Shown in pieces: positions 46,552 through 59,405 of a stretch of DNA of 64,000 bases. Location of the stretch: contig OZ007505.1 in assembly GCA_963931865.1 (NCBI GenBank), positions 3,090,220 through 3,154,219 on the forward strand, written 5' to 3'. Source of the DNA: Axinella damicornis (Eukaryota > Porifera > Demospongiae > Axinellida > Axinellidae). Every line of letters starts with the position of its first letter. Position 1 is the stretch's first letter. Position numbers and translations under genes: made by a program. Under the pieces are notes generated by a model. It made no database searches, was not told where the DNA came from, and worked only from the letters and a program-made list of their open reading frames with translations.

Positions 46552-46632
46552 TAGTCTCGTGCCCAGACCACACCCCCCCCGAGGGGAGAGACGTCTCTCC
46601 CCTCGGGGGGGTGTGGTCTGGGCACGAGACTA
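46552..46632. mobile_element. 81-bp almost perfect palindrome, TAGTCTCGTGCCC type
   Basis: The whole element reads as its own complement except for one C/G length difference. Ends TAGTCTCGTGCCCAGACC, centre GAGAGACGTCTCTC. It is flanked by perfect CACAGTCTC (46543-46551, 46633-46641). It lies 3' of CTDSP. Confidence 0.95.
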
Positions 46633-47045
46633 CACAGTCTCCACACTACCTATACATAACTAGCCACATAACATGGTCATGTGTAAAATTTTAGTTCCTA
46701 TATAATCAACTTAGTATTGCCAACTGAATATGGGCAATTTAATGATATTCATGTGGCTCTGTCAGCAGTGTCATGTTTAGAACACAGACCAGGTATATAC
46801 AATAATTACGTCTGTGCTGCAGACTGGCAGAGAGAAGTTGGATTCAGTAGCTAGCCCCCCCCCAACGGCCACACACACACACACAGAAAGAAAACACCAT
46901 GCATGCAGAGCAGAAGAAAAACTGGAAGGAGAAAAAGAACAAGCCTAGTAGCTTCCCTCTGCCCTTGAGCAAAAGGCAGGAGTCTAGTATCCCCACCCGG
47001 CCCTCCCTAAGTATGAATGAGTGTGACTGCATGGGAATCAGCAGC

Positions 47046-47076
<31 letters not shown>

Positions 47077-48984
47077 ACACACACAAATCCATATAGCAGC
47101 AGGCTCCCATACCATCCCTCCATGAAAGGCAGGAGAGAAAAACCTTGAGAAAAAAAAAAGTCAAAAAAAACAAAAACAACAAACAACACACAGCAACCTA
47201 GAATTTAAACCCAAACTGGATGTACAGCTGTATCCGCTTGTGCCACCTGACCTTGACTTCCCGCGAAAATATTTCAAACCATTCAGCCACTTGAAACTAG
47301 GCATGCCGCTCAGTGACTGAAGAGGCTTGGAGGAGACAGTGGGATTTCCATCAATTCCTTGAGATAGGCATGAGCTTTGGAAGGAGGGTGAGGTCCCCCC
47401 CCCCCCACAATGTAACCCTGGCATGGTCGCAGCACTAATGCATCATGAGGTGAGGTCAAGTGCTGTATTAGCATCAAGACCATGCCCCGAGTGTACTACA
47501 TGTTGGCTGAGGAAGAATATTTGTGACACACGCATGTCACACGTTTGGCCTCTGGCCTCAGCAAACTCAATTGATATCCCTGTAAATGTGACTCTGCTGG
47601 CTATATAGTGATGGAAGAGTGCAGAATTGATTCTTCGATCCTCTTCATTATGCTGATGAAGAATAACTTCCTCGATCTGTTCATGGAGTATGAAAGGTCA
47701 TATTGTCTCTCTTCAGTCTCTTGTATACCACATGATTGTACATGTACTGGCAATTAAGGGAGTGATGTCATCACATCCAGGTCCAAATGAAGTTCAGGTG
47801 GAAAATCAAGCTGGTTAAAGAGCTCTAGCCAATATTACATCCCAAGAGAATAATGAGGGGGTTGGGCTAGGGTAAAAGAGTTTTAACAGAGCAATTAATT
47901 TTATAACAAAATCAGGAAGAAAAAAAAAAACAAGCCTACAGCCTCCCCCCACAAACAAAAACAACTAATTTACCAAACAGGAAAAAGAAAAAAGAGGGGG
48001 AAAAAAGGAAAAAGAAAAAAAAATACAACCTAGCAACACACCCATCCCTCCGTGAAAGGTCAGACACCGAAGTGTGCTGCCCCAGGAGCGCTGGATAGGC
48101 GTGACTGGAATCACAGGAGGCTAACCTGCTTTCTACCAGACACCTTTAGCTTCGGTGGTCAGATGGGAACCGGCGTACTCATGCTGCTAGGCGGGGAAGC
48201 CGAGAACCGGTATGTACGGAGGGGCCCGACCTCTGTACTCGGTTATTGGGGAGGCAATGTTCAGACCCCAGTCTGCAAGCGAACACGCCATCCCGACTTC
48301 CCGCCAAAACTTGCTACAAATTCAGTATTTATACCCAAACCGGATGTATCCTGTTGCGCATGCGCGTGCCACCTGAACTTGACTTCCCGCCAAAAATATT
48401 TCAAACCGTTCAGCCGCTTGAAAGTAGCCACGGGCAGTGCGGTTACGGGTCTAGCTAACTCTCTGTCGCTCAGTGAAGAGGCAAGGACAATTCGACGTTA
48501 GTTGGAGGAGACAGTGGGCTTTCCATGAATTCTGTGAGATAGACGTGAGCTTTGGAAGGAGGGTGAACCCCCCCCCCCCAATGTAACCCTGGCATGGCAG
48601 CAGTACTAATACATCATGAGGTGAAGTCAAGTGCTGTATTAGCGTCAAGACCATGCCCCGAGTGTACTACTGTAAAACTGTAAACAATTGGTTTGTTGTA
48701 TACCTACCAAATTTGTACTTTCCCCGTGCAGTCAATAAATTCTATTTACTGTACATGTAGGACTTGTGCCCACGTACCATTCATGTATGATGGGGGAGTA
48801 TAATGGGATGGTTTTGATTGTCTCCATCAGGTTTGTTGGAATGAGCCAAAGCGAATAGTTCACCAGCCGAGAGAATTGGAGGTAAAATCCCTCTTCATCA
48901 GGAGCTAGTGAAATGTACATGCCTTTGACCCCTTCAATAATAACCCTAGCTGAGCCGGCTGTTTCCGGTTGTGCACGCGGTTCA

Positions 48985-49072
48985 AAGGTCACGTATGCGG
49001 TGAAGAATACGCAAAGGTCACGTATGCGGTGAAGAATACGCAAAGGTCACGTATGCGGTGAAGAATACGGAG
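48985..49072. repeat. 29-bp unit repeated three times
   Basis: Three exact or near-exact copies of a unit containing GGTCACGTATGCGGTGAAGA. Confidence 0.9.
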
Positions 49073-49684
49073 GTGGCCGGAGACCATTACCTGCAGTTGA
49101 GAAAATACTGCTGTGGGAGAGGAGTACCTACGAAGGTGGTATGCGCTGAATGCATGAAAATGTGTTGTCTTGGTGGGAAGAACTGTTGCCTGAATTTACT
49201 AAGGATGGTTTTTGGAATGATTTGTGCTTTGGACTCAAATTGGAAGGTTTTTTGCTGCTTACTTTGTCAGATAATAATGATTTGATAAGTATGCACTAGT
49301 AATTGGAGTGGAGTTCAGTGGCAGAACTAAGATTTGAAGCTGCATGACACATCTTGAAGTATAGGTGCGGCAATCTACCATTTGAGTAGTAGAGTCATTA
49401 ATTCCTGCGTGGTCCACAGTACTTCAGCATGTCAGATACCTGACTGGACATGATATACATCCTAATTTGGGTACTACCATGCAGTTGTATAGTGGAGGGG
49501 GGTGCACTGAAAACTGACCAATTAAAGCACAGCACTGATAGTCAGCGCCATTTCTATAAGCAGCCTCTCTCCTCCAAGCTACAGTGTAATGTACAGTCTC
49601 CCCCAATGAGCAAAAAGAAAGAAAAGAAGACCTAGCAGCCTAGCTCCCATCCCTCCGTGACATGCAGGTCAGACACACTGAAGT

Positions 49685-49719
49685 TAGTCTCGTGCCCAGA
49701 CCACACCCCCTCAAGACTA
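49685..49719. mobile_element. 35-bp TAGTCTCGTGCCC mini-insert with 9-bp target duplication
   Basis: It starts TAGTCTCGTGCCCAGACCAC and ends AAGACTA, flanked by CACTGAAGT on both sides (49676-49684, 49720-49728). The related repeat copy at about 48060 has this site with a single copy of the flank and no insert, so it serves as an empty site. Confidence 0.9.
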
Positions 49720-49943
49720 CACTGAAGTATCCTGCCTCAGGAGCATTGGATGGGCATTTACATTTTCATTTCGTCCCAAAACCTGCCAGGCAAGGCCTGA
49801 GAACTAAAGAATACTGTGGTAGCTCTGAGTGGCCTAACAAAGAGGCGACCTGCCACATGAGGCAAGACAAACATGGTGGCTAACCAGGCCAGCAAGGGAC
49901 CGTGCAAGGCTATATTGTACACATTAACAGCGTTCATGAAATG

Positions 49944-52075
49944 CTATCTTTGGAGTACAGAGAGAAAGGCCTCCTTGCTGAGTTCCACACTACCAATCCT
50001 CCTCAGTTTCTTTTTCCCTTCCTTTTGCTTTCTGAGGAGTTTCAGCTTCCTTGTGATGTCCCCACCGTACTGCAAGAGAAAAGCAGTGCATGAGCATTCA
50101 AAGCTTATTACGGCACAGACAAACTAGTATTGCGATCAATGCCGTGCATGTATCACAACTTAACTTACACATTTAGCTGTGACATTCTTTCTGACAGCCT
50201 TGACCCTGCACAATAAACAAACTGAGTTACACTATCAATTAACGGCTTCCAGGTACGTAATTGGGTTATCATAGACAGGCTTACGTTTCTCTGGCAATTA
50301 TTCTTTTCCCAATTGCTGCCTGAATAGCTACTTCAAACAACTGCCTGTTGAGTAAGTGAATCAGCAATAATTATATACACTACATTGTAGTTTAAGTATG
50401 TACCATTTATATACTGGCAAAAGCTAACAGGGTTTCATCTACTGGGGGGGAAGCTTCCCCCCCAAACAGTCTAGCTTCCCCCCCAAAGAAGAGATTGACT
50501 ATATCATTACATCATAGGTAATACCATATTAGGACTCAGATACTGCTGTAGGCCACACCTCTTCCGGGGAATTAATTAACCTCAAAACATTTTGCACGAC
50601 ACTCGCCACTACTTCCCCCCCAAACATTTTTTTCTAGATGAAACCCTGGAGCCTAACCTTCATATTAGCCTAGTTAGTCATGCAATCATAGTTTCAATCC
50701 AGTATTGCAAACACTAGGACTCAGCAAGTAGCTATAATATGGTCGCTATAAACCTCTTTCCTGCCAGATGACCTATGCATGGCTCTAATTGAAACTGAAA
50801 ATGAAAAGGGAGCTTGTTGGTACATTTATCACATCACAGGTAGTAGAGACAATCACAATCATGTATGTAATCGTGGAGGTGGCATTATTTTCCCACAAGA
50901 CTGAGAATGCACCAGGCCTTCTTCAGCCTGGGAATGAAGACTATGAGTTGTTCTTTTCACAATTACACACATACAATTATAGCAGGCTCCCAACTCATAC
51001 CAACCTGTGAATGGTGTCCTTCAGTTTTATACAGATACGCTTCCCAGCAGCATACGCATTGTCCTCGTGCACAACACAGGCCAGTGCATCCACTGGAATA
51101 CCATTCAAAAGAATGTCAAGCTGTCAAGAGGGCAAACCATTCAAAAGAATGTCAAGCTGTCAAGAGGGCAAGGTGGTGATGGTAACAACATCAATGTTTT
51201 CCGTGTAGGATTCACAATCCACTTTAATAGATAGTTCTGATTGGCAAGACACACTCTGGACGTATTAGTATTAGTATAGGCTGCATGCAAAAGATGCAAT
51301 AAAATACTCTTATAAAATTGCATAGCTATACATTGATAAGCAAGAAGACATCAGCAAATGACGGTCTATTGGGGATATCAAGTCAGAAGCACTGTGCATG
51401 GTCACAGGTGCAGTTCTGGTTGTAGCATACACATCACCTGCACTGCAAGCTAGTACAACTAGCAAAAAAGCCAGTGTACGGTATACAGTTATGTAGCGGT
51501 ACAACACGCACAGCATTACCTTCACCAGAGGTGCTGGTTGGTAGCCATAGTCTTCATAGTCAAAGCTACAATAGGTACAGAGAGAAGCAATGATTCATGG
51601 TGATTGAAAAGACCACTGCATGCGGCGCCTCATATGGAGAGCCCCTTGCATCAAACCAACCTAGCATATCCTGATGAAACTGACTTGACTCGGTCATAAA
51701 AGTCCACCACAACCTCACTCAGTGGTAGCATGTATTTCAACACGACCCTGGACTGCCCAATGTACAGAAGTTCCTGCTGCACTCCTCTGTGCTCCTGAAA
51801 TAGAGCGTGTATACTGAAACTGACGACAGGATCAAGAGGTGACTGCTACATTTTAGAGACTCTCTGGTCTCAACGGCAGGTCACTCTACTCCAATTTTCA
51901 TGTCAGTATAACATGATTGAAGCTCATAGATCAGGACAGTATCAGCAAGAGTTCATAACAATTGTCATGAACTCAGTGATGTCCTCATACCACTCAACTA
52001 CATAGGAAGCAGTTGGTCAGGCAGCGAAAACTTGAATGATGTAGGACTGCTGAAGCGTGTGTAGCGTGCGAAATA

Positions 52076-52112
<37 letters not shown>

Positions 52113-55100
52113 TGGAAATTTACACTTTCTGAGGTGGTTTCTGATACAATCTTGGGATGACTTGCTGCCAAACCCAGCCAGACTGAGCACATTATTGGTC
52201 CGGTGGCTGCCGCACCGATTCCTACGGCCCTGTGCTAGGGTACTATTATCTTACAGGATACTATTATGTTCAAGCAATGTTTGCCATAGTTGATCAATTT
52301 GAGGAGATGCTTCTGTGCTCCCATTTAGGAATACAAGGACGCACTCGCACACATGCTCTGGAGTGGAGAATGGACAGTGACGCACTGTGCCTTTTATGTG
52401 CTTACCTCACAAAGTTTCAATACTTTTCCTAAGTATTCTTCTGGAAATACAAGTGTCCCGGAGACCATCGGCTCCTGAAAGTTCCTCACTGTGTGGACCG
52501 CAGGAAACTATGGATGTACAATAGGGTCTTACGCAACCACAGGCACCCAGGGAATAATTTTGTTATACAATCATACTTAATGAATTAGAGGCTCAATTTC
52601 ATTGTACAGTGTTATACACAATGTGCAGCTGAAATACTGTTTGAGCAGAGATTACAAACTTCTGTTGCTTTGAGATATACTTTAAGGAAAAAGGCTGTCC
52701 AGAGGGATAAATGCTCTTATCCTGTTCGCATACAGCCTCTTGCCAGCTAGAAAATCTGTCGGGCACTATTCTTGGGCCTCGTCAACATTTGTGGACGAAT
52801 TTGAACCGAATATGCATCTGCATTTCAACATGAAGTGCCCCAGTGACCTTGTGAACCACACCATAACATTTGGTGAAGCCACACCCACCTATAACGTACC
52901 TGTGCAGGGTTCAGCACTGTCATCTCTTTCCCATCTTTCAGCACAGCTGCACACATGGAAACAAACAGCTATCACCATGGCAACAAACAACTGCCGATTC
53001 TGTTCCTAGCCTTGCTCCAGGATTCTTCACTGACTCTCTAATCTGAATCTGAGTGGAGTGTCCCAACAAGCCCACAGGTGCTTCTGGGATTCCAATAGCG
53101 TCCAAATGGGACCACAAGTGTTTCTGGGGCTTCACGAGCATCCCAAAAGGAGACAAGAGATTGTCAGTGAGGTTCACTAGTCTTGTTCCTAGACTACTGT
53201 TTATCCAGCATGTAAATACTAAGGCATAATTGCATGACAATGACTTGGGTTACGTACAGTGCCGCTTCACGGAGCTCATTAGCTCCTGTAAACAGTTGAT
53301 GAGTATTGAAGTGCACACAGGTTTAAGAGCAACCGGGGAAGTTGCATGCATATATTACTATGATGACGTTACTGGTAATCATTTCATTACATTAGAGGCA
53401 TTGACTACTATAATAGATGCATACCAGGGGGGGTAGGACAAGATCACGTGCACTGTCATTTCGTATGACGTAATGCAAAGTCGTTCTACTGCTTTTCTCC
53501 GTGAAAGAAGGCTGCATTGCGCTTTCAATGCATCCTGAAGAGTAACCTCCATGCAAAGACTGTGACCGAACTGGGTATAAGCCACTACACACTACTACGT
53601 GCCTGTACTGAGCAGTTATGTAAGTGACCATGCAGACTCACCTAGAATATCAGCGAATGCAGACTTGTCGACCGCACTCAAGTGTTTAGCATCAGGTAGG
53701 AAGTCAATAAAGCGATCGAACCCCATCGAACCCCAGCGATAAGTCAGCGCTAGAGCTGTTACTAGTCTGCTAGTTCCGCATACTTCTTGTATATTATTGT
53801 GCACTATACCTATGGAATGTTAATTGTACCACGTGCGCACGGACCTTGTCCCACCCCCCCTGGATGCATACAGTTCACCGGAGGTGAGAATGGTGGACTA
53901 CAGCTCTGAAAAAACATGTTTGCAGCACATATGTACATACTGTATCACATGTCTGATCCAATTACTCCTGCGACCGATAGCTCTGGAAGTCATTATCATT
54001 ATGCATAGAACAATTGTAATACATACACCACACACACATACAACTTGCACACTCAACACACACACACACACACACACCTCGGTACGGTACATTGGGAGAT
54101 GTAACAATGACAGAAGCATCGTATTCCTGGGGAAACGGAACATGTCAACAATCAATACATTAAGATTTGACGTGTCTGTGTGTGTGTCTGTCTGTGAGTG
54201 ACGGAAGTGGGATGTTCGTGGGGCGGGACTAGACTATAGTGACGCGCGACCTTCGTACTTTAATTTATTTACTGAACCTCGAACTCCGCGAAGAATGTTC
54301 GAGAACATTGGGCCCAGGCATGGGCTGGAATCCAGTATGCAATCGGGGAGCAGCAGTCGAAGCGGACGCAATCGGGCGAGCAGCAGTTCAAGCGGATGCA
54401 ATCGGGGAGCAGCAGTATAAGCGGATGCGATCGGGAGCAGCAGCTGATCATGAAAGCGCGAGCAGCAGCTGAAGCCAGCGCAATCGGGGAGCAGCAGCTG
54501 GACGCGAGGCGGAGGCAAACGGGGAGCAGCGCAGTGGAAGCGGATACCGCAATCGGGCCCGGGAGCAGCAGCTGAAGCGGACGCAATCGGGGAGAAGCAG
54601 CTCTTCAGAGAGCTGTCCGGCGCCGGATTACGCACGGTAGGCGAACAAGGGGGAAGTAGCTGAGCGAGCGAAGCGAGCTCAGCTACTTGTAATTATTACA
54701 ACTGCAGCTTCTTTTGAACTCACAACTGTGCAACTCTATGAGTGATGGATTCATGAAGCTGACATTATATGCTGGCAGCTGCAGATGTATTGTATGTATT
54801 CTTGGTCATGCATGCCATTGCACGTCCAATACAGCAGTAATACACTGTATGCCAGTTTGTGCAATGTCATAGGCTTGATCAGGCTCCCTTGGCCCCTTAC
54901 AATGATATCATTATTGCGGAGCTCGCTAGTATAATCTGTATGGGGTAACCTGTCGGTACATGGGCAAGCTCCAATAAACAAATACCTGGAATATTGAAGA
55001 CATTACTGTTAACCAACCTCTTCCAGTCTCTGTCGGAACACATCCATGTGCAGGAGGCCCAGGAACCCCACCCTCCATCCCTGTCCAAGGGCAACGCTAG

Positions 55101-55341
55101 AATCACGGTGGACAGCGACACTACTGTCGTTCAGAGTCAGCTTCGCAATGGCTGTCCGCAGGGAGATGTAGCTGGACTGTTCCACCGGGTAAATACCAGC
55201 AAAGACCTAGAGGGTACAAAGGTCAACATAGTGAAAATCCTTAACTTGTTCAGCTAAGGTTCAACCAATCAGAGGGCCACAATTGGTGTGTGGACAGGAT
55301 GCAAAATCATGAACCTGAGGGAGTGTGTATGAGAGTGTGTG

Positions 55342-55374
<33 letters not shown>

Positions 55375-58300
55375 ATGCATGTGTGTGTCCAACACACAGC
55401 TGTCAATAACAAATGGGACAAAAAGTGTGCCGATAACAACACCCAACGAATGCACTCTGCTATGCCAATTCTCATGTGACATTGCAGAATAAAATTTTCG
55501 CAAGATCTAGCATTTCTAATATCCTCTTGCTCTCTACTTTGGTGGGAGGTAAGCATGTGAATGGATGTGCTTGTACCATAGGTTTGGCTGGTTTGAATCC
55601 AGGGAGAGGGGAGACAGAGCAACTGGTGTGGTGGAAGGTATCTCCCAAGTGTGCATCATGGACACTTCTCATCCCCATGACAACGTACCCCACTTGACCA
55701 CAGTAGCTGTGTGGGGAGGGGAGGGAGGGAGCAACGGAGGGAGGGAGGGAGGGAGAGGGAGGGAGGGAGGGAGGGAGGGAGGGAGGGAGGGAGGGAGGGA
55801 GGGAGGGAGGAAGGGAGGGAGGGAGCAACGGAGGGAGAGAGGGAGGGAGAGGGAGGGAGGGAGGGAGGGAGGGAGGGAGGAAGGGAGGGAGGGAGAGAGG
55901 ATGAAGTGGGGAGAGGAGAAGATTTTGCCTGGTATTCTGTACTTCCTAATGACATCACACAGCACTGTATGACCAGACGATCCTCTTACAGAGTATCCTG
56001 TGGAATCTGCTTAGTCTGCATGATCCCCAGTTCCGATACCTCGTACTGCAGTCCCGTGTGAGAGGATCGGATGACATCGCCTGCGCATGCAAATTCACGC
56101 GGTAAACGTTTCTTATCTCTACGTTGCACACTACATACACATACCTCTGGCTACTGCGCCATCAGTAACTGCTACAAGACAGATGACCCCGCGGTACTGG
56201 TCAAACCAGCTGTCGAACAGCAGCATCCTCAGGGCAGCACCACTGTTGCTAGGGGGGCTAGAGGGCGTTCAGGGCTCTTCAAACACAGTGTGATGATTTC
56301 AACTTAATAGCTGTAAACCATGTAGTTACTGCTACAGGCTCATTGCTATGTAAGGATGACGAGCAGGAATTGACGAGCTTTGACATGGCAGAGAATAAAC
56401 AAACTTGATTCTCAGGATGATTCAGTCTGTAGACCAACATCGGTACACCCAAATTCATGCCTGAAGTGTGTAGTGCATAATGTACCAGATGGATTTTCTG
56501 GCATGAGACTACACATGTACGCCCTTGCAAGCAACAACAAGCTGTGGGGGTGTGGCTACCAGGAGTGAATTACAGCTGTGAAAGTATTGCCCATCTGCCA
56601 GCTGCCCATTGGGGAGGGTACGTTTTATAGAGCAAGACTTCTGCAGTGGGACAACTGCATGCACACAAATCGTTCACCTCGGTATCCTCTCAATGATGGC
56701 AGGGAACAACTCCTCCACTCCCGTGCCAAGCTTTGCTGACACCTTCACAGAGGAGAAACATGTTATATGTACGGCTACAGTACGTCTGAGTAGACATGTA
56801 CATATAGCTACCTATGGCTACGGTACATCTGAGATACACATTACATATGAATAGCAAGGTAGTGTTCTGCTCTTCCAGACTCGACTAGTAGTGAAATACT
56901 CTGCCCTTCTGATTGGCTAAGCCATAGCTACAGTAGGTGTCCTCTGATACATGTGTACATCCTATACACTTGTGTAAATTGATGTACGTAATCTGTCTTC
57001 TGGTTTGCTGCTGAAGTAAGTATATCTGTCTGTCCATCTGTCTGTCCTTCTCTAGACTGCTTACCTTCAGTATCTCCTCCTGTTTGAAGCCAAAGGCATT
57101 GTTTAGCTGCTCTGTTGCTCCCGCAATGTCTGCCAATGTAAGGTCCACCTGGGGGTCAAGAATGGGAACAAAGTAATCACGCAATCTTTGGTGAAAAGTG
57201 GTCTACTAACTACCTTATTGATGACGGGCATAACAGTAAGCCCTGCTTCAGATGCCAGGAGGAAGTTGGCCACAGTTTGTGCCTGTACACCCTAACAGTA
57301 AAGGATTAAAGACGTGGTCTTGTAATTATAACCCTCTGGCTGTCCAGAGTAGTTGAATATTGTCTACTAGCCAATGGTGGTGTTTGCAGCGTTCATATTG
57401 GTGCTCACGGTGAGCACATTGTGCTAAATTCAGTTGATTGAGTATCATTACTCAAGTGGTCACTGCTAACCTAAGTACCTGCTGTGCATCTACCAGTAGC
57501 ACCACCCCCTGGCATGCTGCCAGCGATCGGGACACTTCGTAACTAAAGTCCACATGGCCCTGCAAGGAAGGTCAGTATGGAGGTAACCTCACTCTGAACC
57601 CGTTAAACATACAACAAATCTCATAATAGCTTTGTGGTCCACACACAAAAGGCACGAGTTGATCGTTCCAGTACACTACACTCACTGGGGTGTCAATGAG
57701 GTTCAGCATGTATGTTGTTCCCTGGTGCTGGTGGAACATGGTGGCAGTCTGTGCCTTCACTGTGATCCCACGCTGCCTCTCCACTGGGAGCCGGTCCAGT
57801 ACCTGCCGGTTGCTGCTACTCCGTTCTATCACACCTGCATGACGATCATTACTATGACAGTTTACTGAGTAGTTTACTGAACTAGCGGTATGTAGGCAGT
57901 CACCTGAAACGTTATTGCACGACCTGGAGAAGAGTCCAGTGCATTACACGAAAGATGCATTTAAATAGCTTTGAGATTGATGTACAGTGAAACCTGCCTT
58001 AGCGGTCACCTGAATAAGGTGGTCACCTCCGCTTTGAGGTCAGCTTGGGAAAGTCCCAAAATTTGAGCCCACAGTCTCTTCTACAGCGGTCACCTGCGTA
58101 ATGCGTAATGCGGTCACGTTGCTCCACCCCAAGCACGCTATAGCACACTATGACACACTGCCAATAATGGTCACTGAGTGCGTGCGTGCATGCGTTTAAC
58201 ATTATAGAAAGTGCCAAACTGAATATACAAAAATTAAACAACCAAGTACTTTACAATACTTAAAGTCCTTAGTTGTCTTTTTATTGAATCAAAGTTGTTC

Positions 58301-59405
58301 AGTGTCACAAGAACCTTGGGAAATCACACTAAAACTTCACATGACCGCTTTAGAGAGGTTTTCTATATTCCAGCCACCTCTCTAATGAAGTCAAATATAT
58401 TTGCCCCCCAGGTGACCGCATTAGACAGGTTCCACTGTATGCAAGTACAGCGGGGGGAGGCCTGGAAGATCTGGCCATGTGTGATGACGTCAAGTAGACA
58501 GAGGCGGAACTCCTCTATGCTGGCTCCACAAGGTGAAATATGGCCCATCAAGATTACATCATGGATAGAACGTTACACCAAAATTGGTACCTGTCATCTC
58601 TAGAAGCCGGTCTGCCAGTGTGCTCTTCCCATGGTCCACATGGGCCACTATGCTGAAGTTTCGGATTCTTTCAGGCGGGAAATGGCAGCTGTCCTCATTA
58701 GCCTAGGCAGGGTAAACGAGTTATGTATTGCAGATAATCAATATACGTACTGCAGGGATCTTGGTTGATCCCACAATACACTTTATGCATGACACGTCAC
58801 AGCCGTAAAACTACACATTACATTGTTTGAGTGGCCAAAAGACGGTGCGTTCTATTGTGATAGTTGAAATCTTGCTGAAATGCATGTAGTTGCATATAGC
58901 TATCTTCCCAGTATGATAACATTTATTGCTGAGCAGTTAACACACCTGGGTGATCCCTACCAACATCATTATCTACATACAAAAGGAGCAACGTTATGTC
59001 TACATAACTCTAGCCTCATTCTCAGGCCACGTGGGAGGAGAGAAAATGCTTCTCTCCTCCCACGCGGCCTGGGAACGAGGCTAACATAACTCAGGACTGG
59101 AATATGTTTTCAGCTACTAACTTAGAGGTTTTCTTTACATCCATATGAGGTAGCTACATAAAACATTTGTAAAAATCATGTTGCTAGCAATAATTATTTT
59201 AGAGCATGGATGTACGGCCTTTATTGGAATAACACATAGCAAGAGTAGTGATCAGAAGCATGGCGGAATGAAACAACTCCACTGTGCAATACATGCCCAC
59301 CTGGTGATGAGTAGTCCTCTTGAGCTGACAACTACAACTGCTGATCACAGACACACAGCGTCTCCCGGGCAGCACACTGAAAGAACCCAGCCACCTGGAC
59401 AACAT
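49944..59405 (-). CDS. GUF1: GUF1, mitochondrial translation factor EF4/LepA
   Basis: Twenty-one minus-strand exons: 59405-59301, 58702-58591, 57834-57686, 57559-57479, 57291-57214, 57148-57065, 56742-56678, 56257-56145, 56080-55990, 55706-55577, 55206-55018, 54126-54078, 53904-53880, 53766-53642, 52488-52406, 51794-51661, 51565-51520, 51120-51005, 50344-50285, 50205-50169, 50069-49944. The total of 1998 nt codes for 665 aa, near the human length. Residues 1-35 are Arg- and Ser-rich without acids, as in a mitochondrial presequence. GTPase motifs are intact: AHVDHGKST (55-63), RGIT (94-97), DTPGH (120-124), NKVD (174-177), SAK (205-207). The LepA-specific end has [11 protein letters not shown], then a basic EGKKKLRR stretch. 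Family role: ribosome-bound GTPase that remobilises stalled or back-translocated mitochondrial ribosomes. Exon 13 (25 nt) and the start of exon 14 are the least certain. Confidence 0.95.
51101..51172 (-). repeat. 36-bp tandem duplication across a GUF1 splice acceptor
   Basis: 51101-51136 and 51137-51172 differ at one base. Each contains the CTTGACAG acceptor and the first bases of exon 18. Using the outer acceptor (boundary at 51156/51157) would read 10 residues and then hit TGA, so only the inner one (51120) is productive. Confidence 0.9.
52077..52109. repeat. 33-nt poly-C run in a GUF1 intron
   Basis: An unbroken C homopolymer on the plus strand (poly-G in the transcript). Confidence 0.95.
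54057..54077 (-). repeat. (GT)n starting at the GUF1 exon 12 donor
   Basis: On the transcribed strand exon 12 ends CGAG and the donor is the first GT of a GTGTGTGT run of about 20 bases. Confidence 0.9.
54189..54706 (-). mobile_element. Dispersed repeat with palindromic end and CCCCGATTGCGTCCGC core, copy 2
   Basis: Reverse-orientation relative of 10617-10994. GACGGAAGTGGGATGTTCG and GAAGAATGTTCGAGAACATT are at one end. An array of units containing CAATCGGGGAGCAGCAG forms the middle. AAGTAGCTGAGCGAGCGAAG...CAGCTACTTGTAATT closes the other end. This copy is longer, with about 12 core units. It also lies next to a TG/CA tract. It is in a GUF1 intron. Confidence 0.75.
55709..55905 (-). repeat. 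(GGGA)n array abutting GUF1 exon 10 acceptor
   Basis: On the transcribed strand this is (CCCT)n ending CCCCACACAG at exon 10. It contains an internal duplication (GGGAGCAACGGAGGGAG at about 55727 and 55821). Confidence 0.95.
57985..58437. mobile_element. About 453-bp MITE with TA target site, Tc1/mariner-like ends
   Basis: The left end CAGTGAAACCTGCCTTAGCG and the right end, read in reverse CAGTGGAACCTGTCTAATGC, both continue GGTCACC. Both sides are flanked by TA (57983-57984, 58438-58439). Internal fragments repeat AGCGGTCACCTG. No transposase frame is seen. It lies in GUF1 intron 2. Confidence 0.85.
59011..59083. mobile_element. 73-bp palindromic TAGCCTC insert
   Basis: Arms TAGCCTCATTCTCAGGCC and GGCCTGGGAACGAGGCTA, with inner arms GTGGGAGGAGAGAA and TTCTCTCCTCCCAC-like. 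It is flanked by perfect ACATAACTC (59002-59010, 59084-59092). It lies in GUF1 intron 1. Confidence 0.95.

Larger units (their letters stand above)
46850..49900. repeat. Dispersed repeat, three partial copies
   Basis: 47215-47490 and 48335-48670 align along their length: CCTTGACTTCCCGC, ATATTTCAAACC.TTCAGCC, GGAGGAGACAGTGGG, GAGCTTTGGAAGGAGGGTGA, then a C run, AATGTAACCCTGGCATGG and ACCATGCCCCGAGTGTACTAC. A 5' block (CCATCCCTCC.TGA...CAGGTCAGACAC) appears at about 47110, 48045 and 49645. No transposase frame was recognised. Confidence 0.7.
46127..49943. other. Convergent intergenic region made of dispersed repeats
   Basis: Between the CTDSP and GUF1 stops. It contains a palindromic insert (46552-46632), three related repeat copies (about 46850-47490, 47920-48680, 49590-49900), poly-C runs at 47045-47062 and about 48570, and a 29-bp triplicate at 48985-49072. 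The 149-aa open frame at 48052-48501 lies inside a repeat copy and is not supported as a gene. Confidence 0.6.

Noticed and set aside
48052..48501. 149-aa open frame
   Set aside because: It lies in a dispersed repeat whose other copy (47215-47490) lacks the frame, and it has no recognisable domain.
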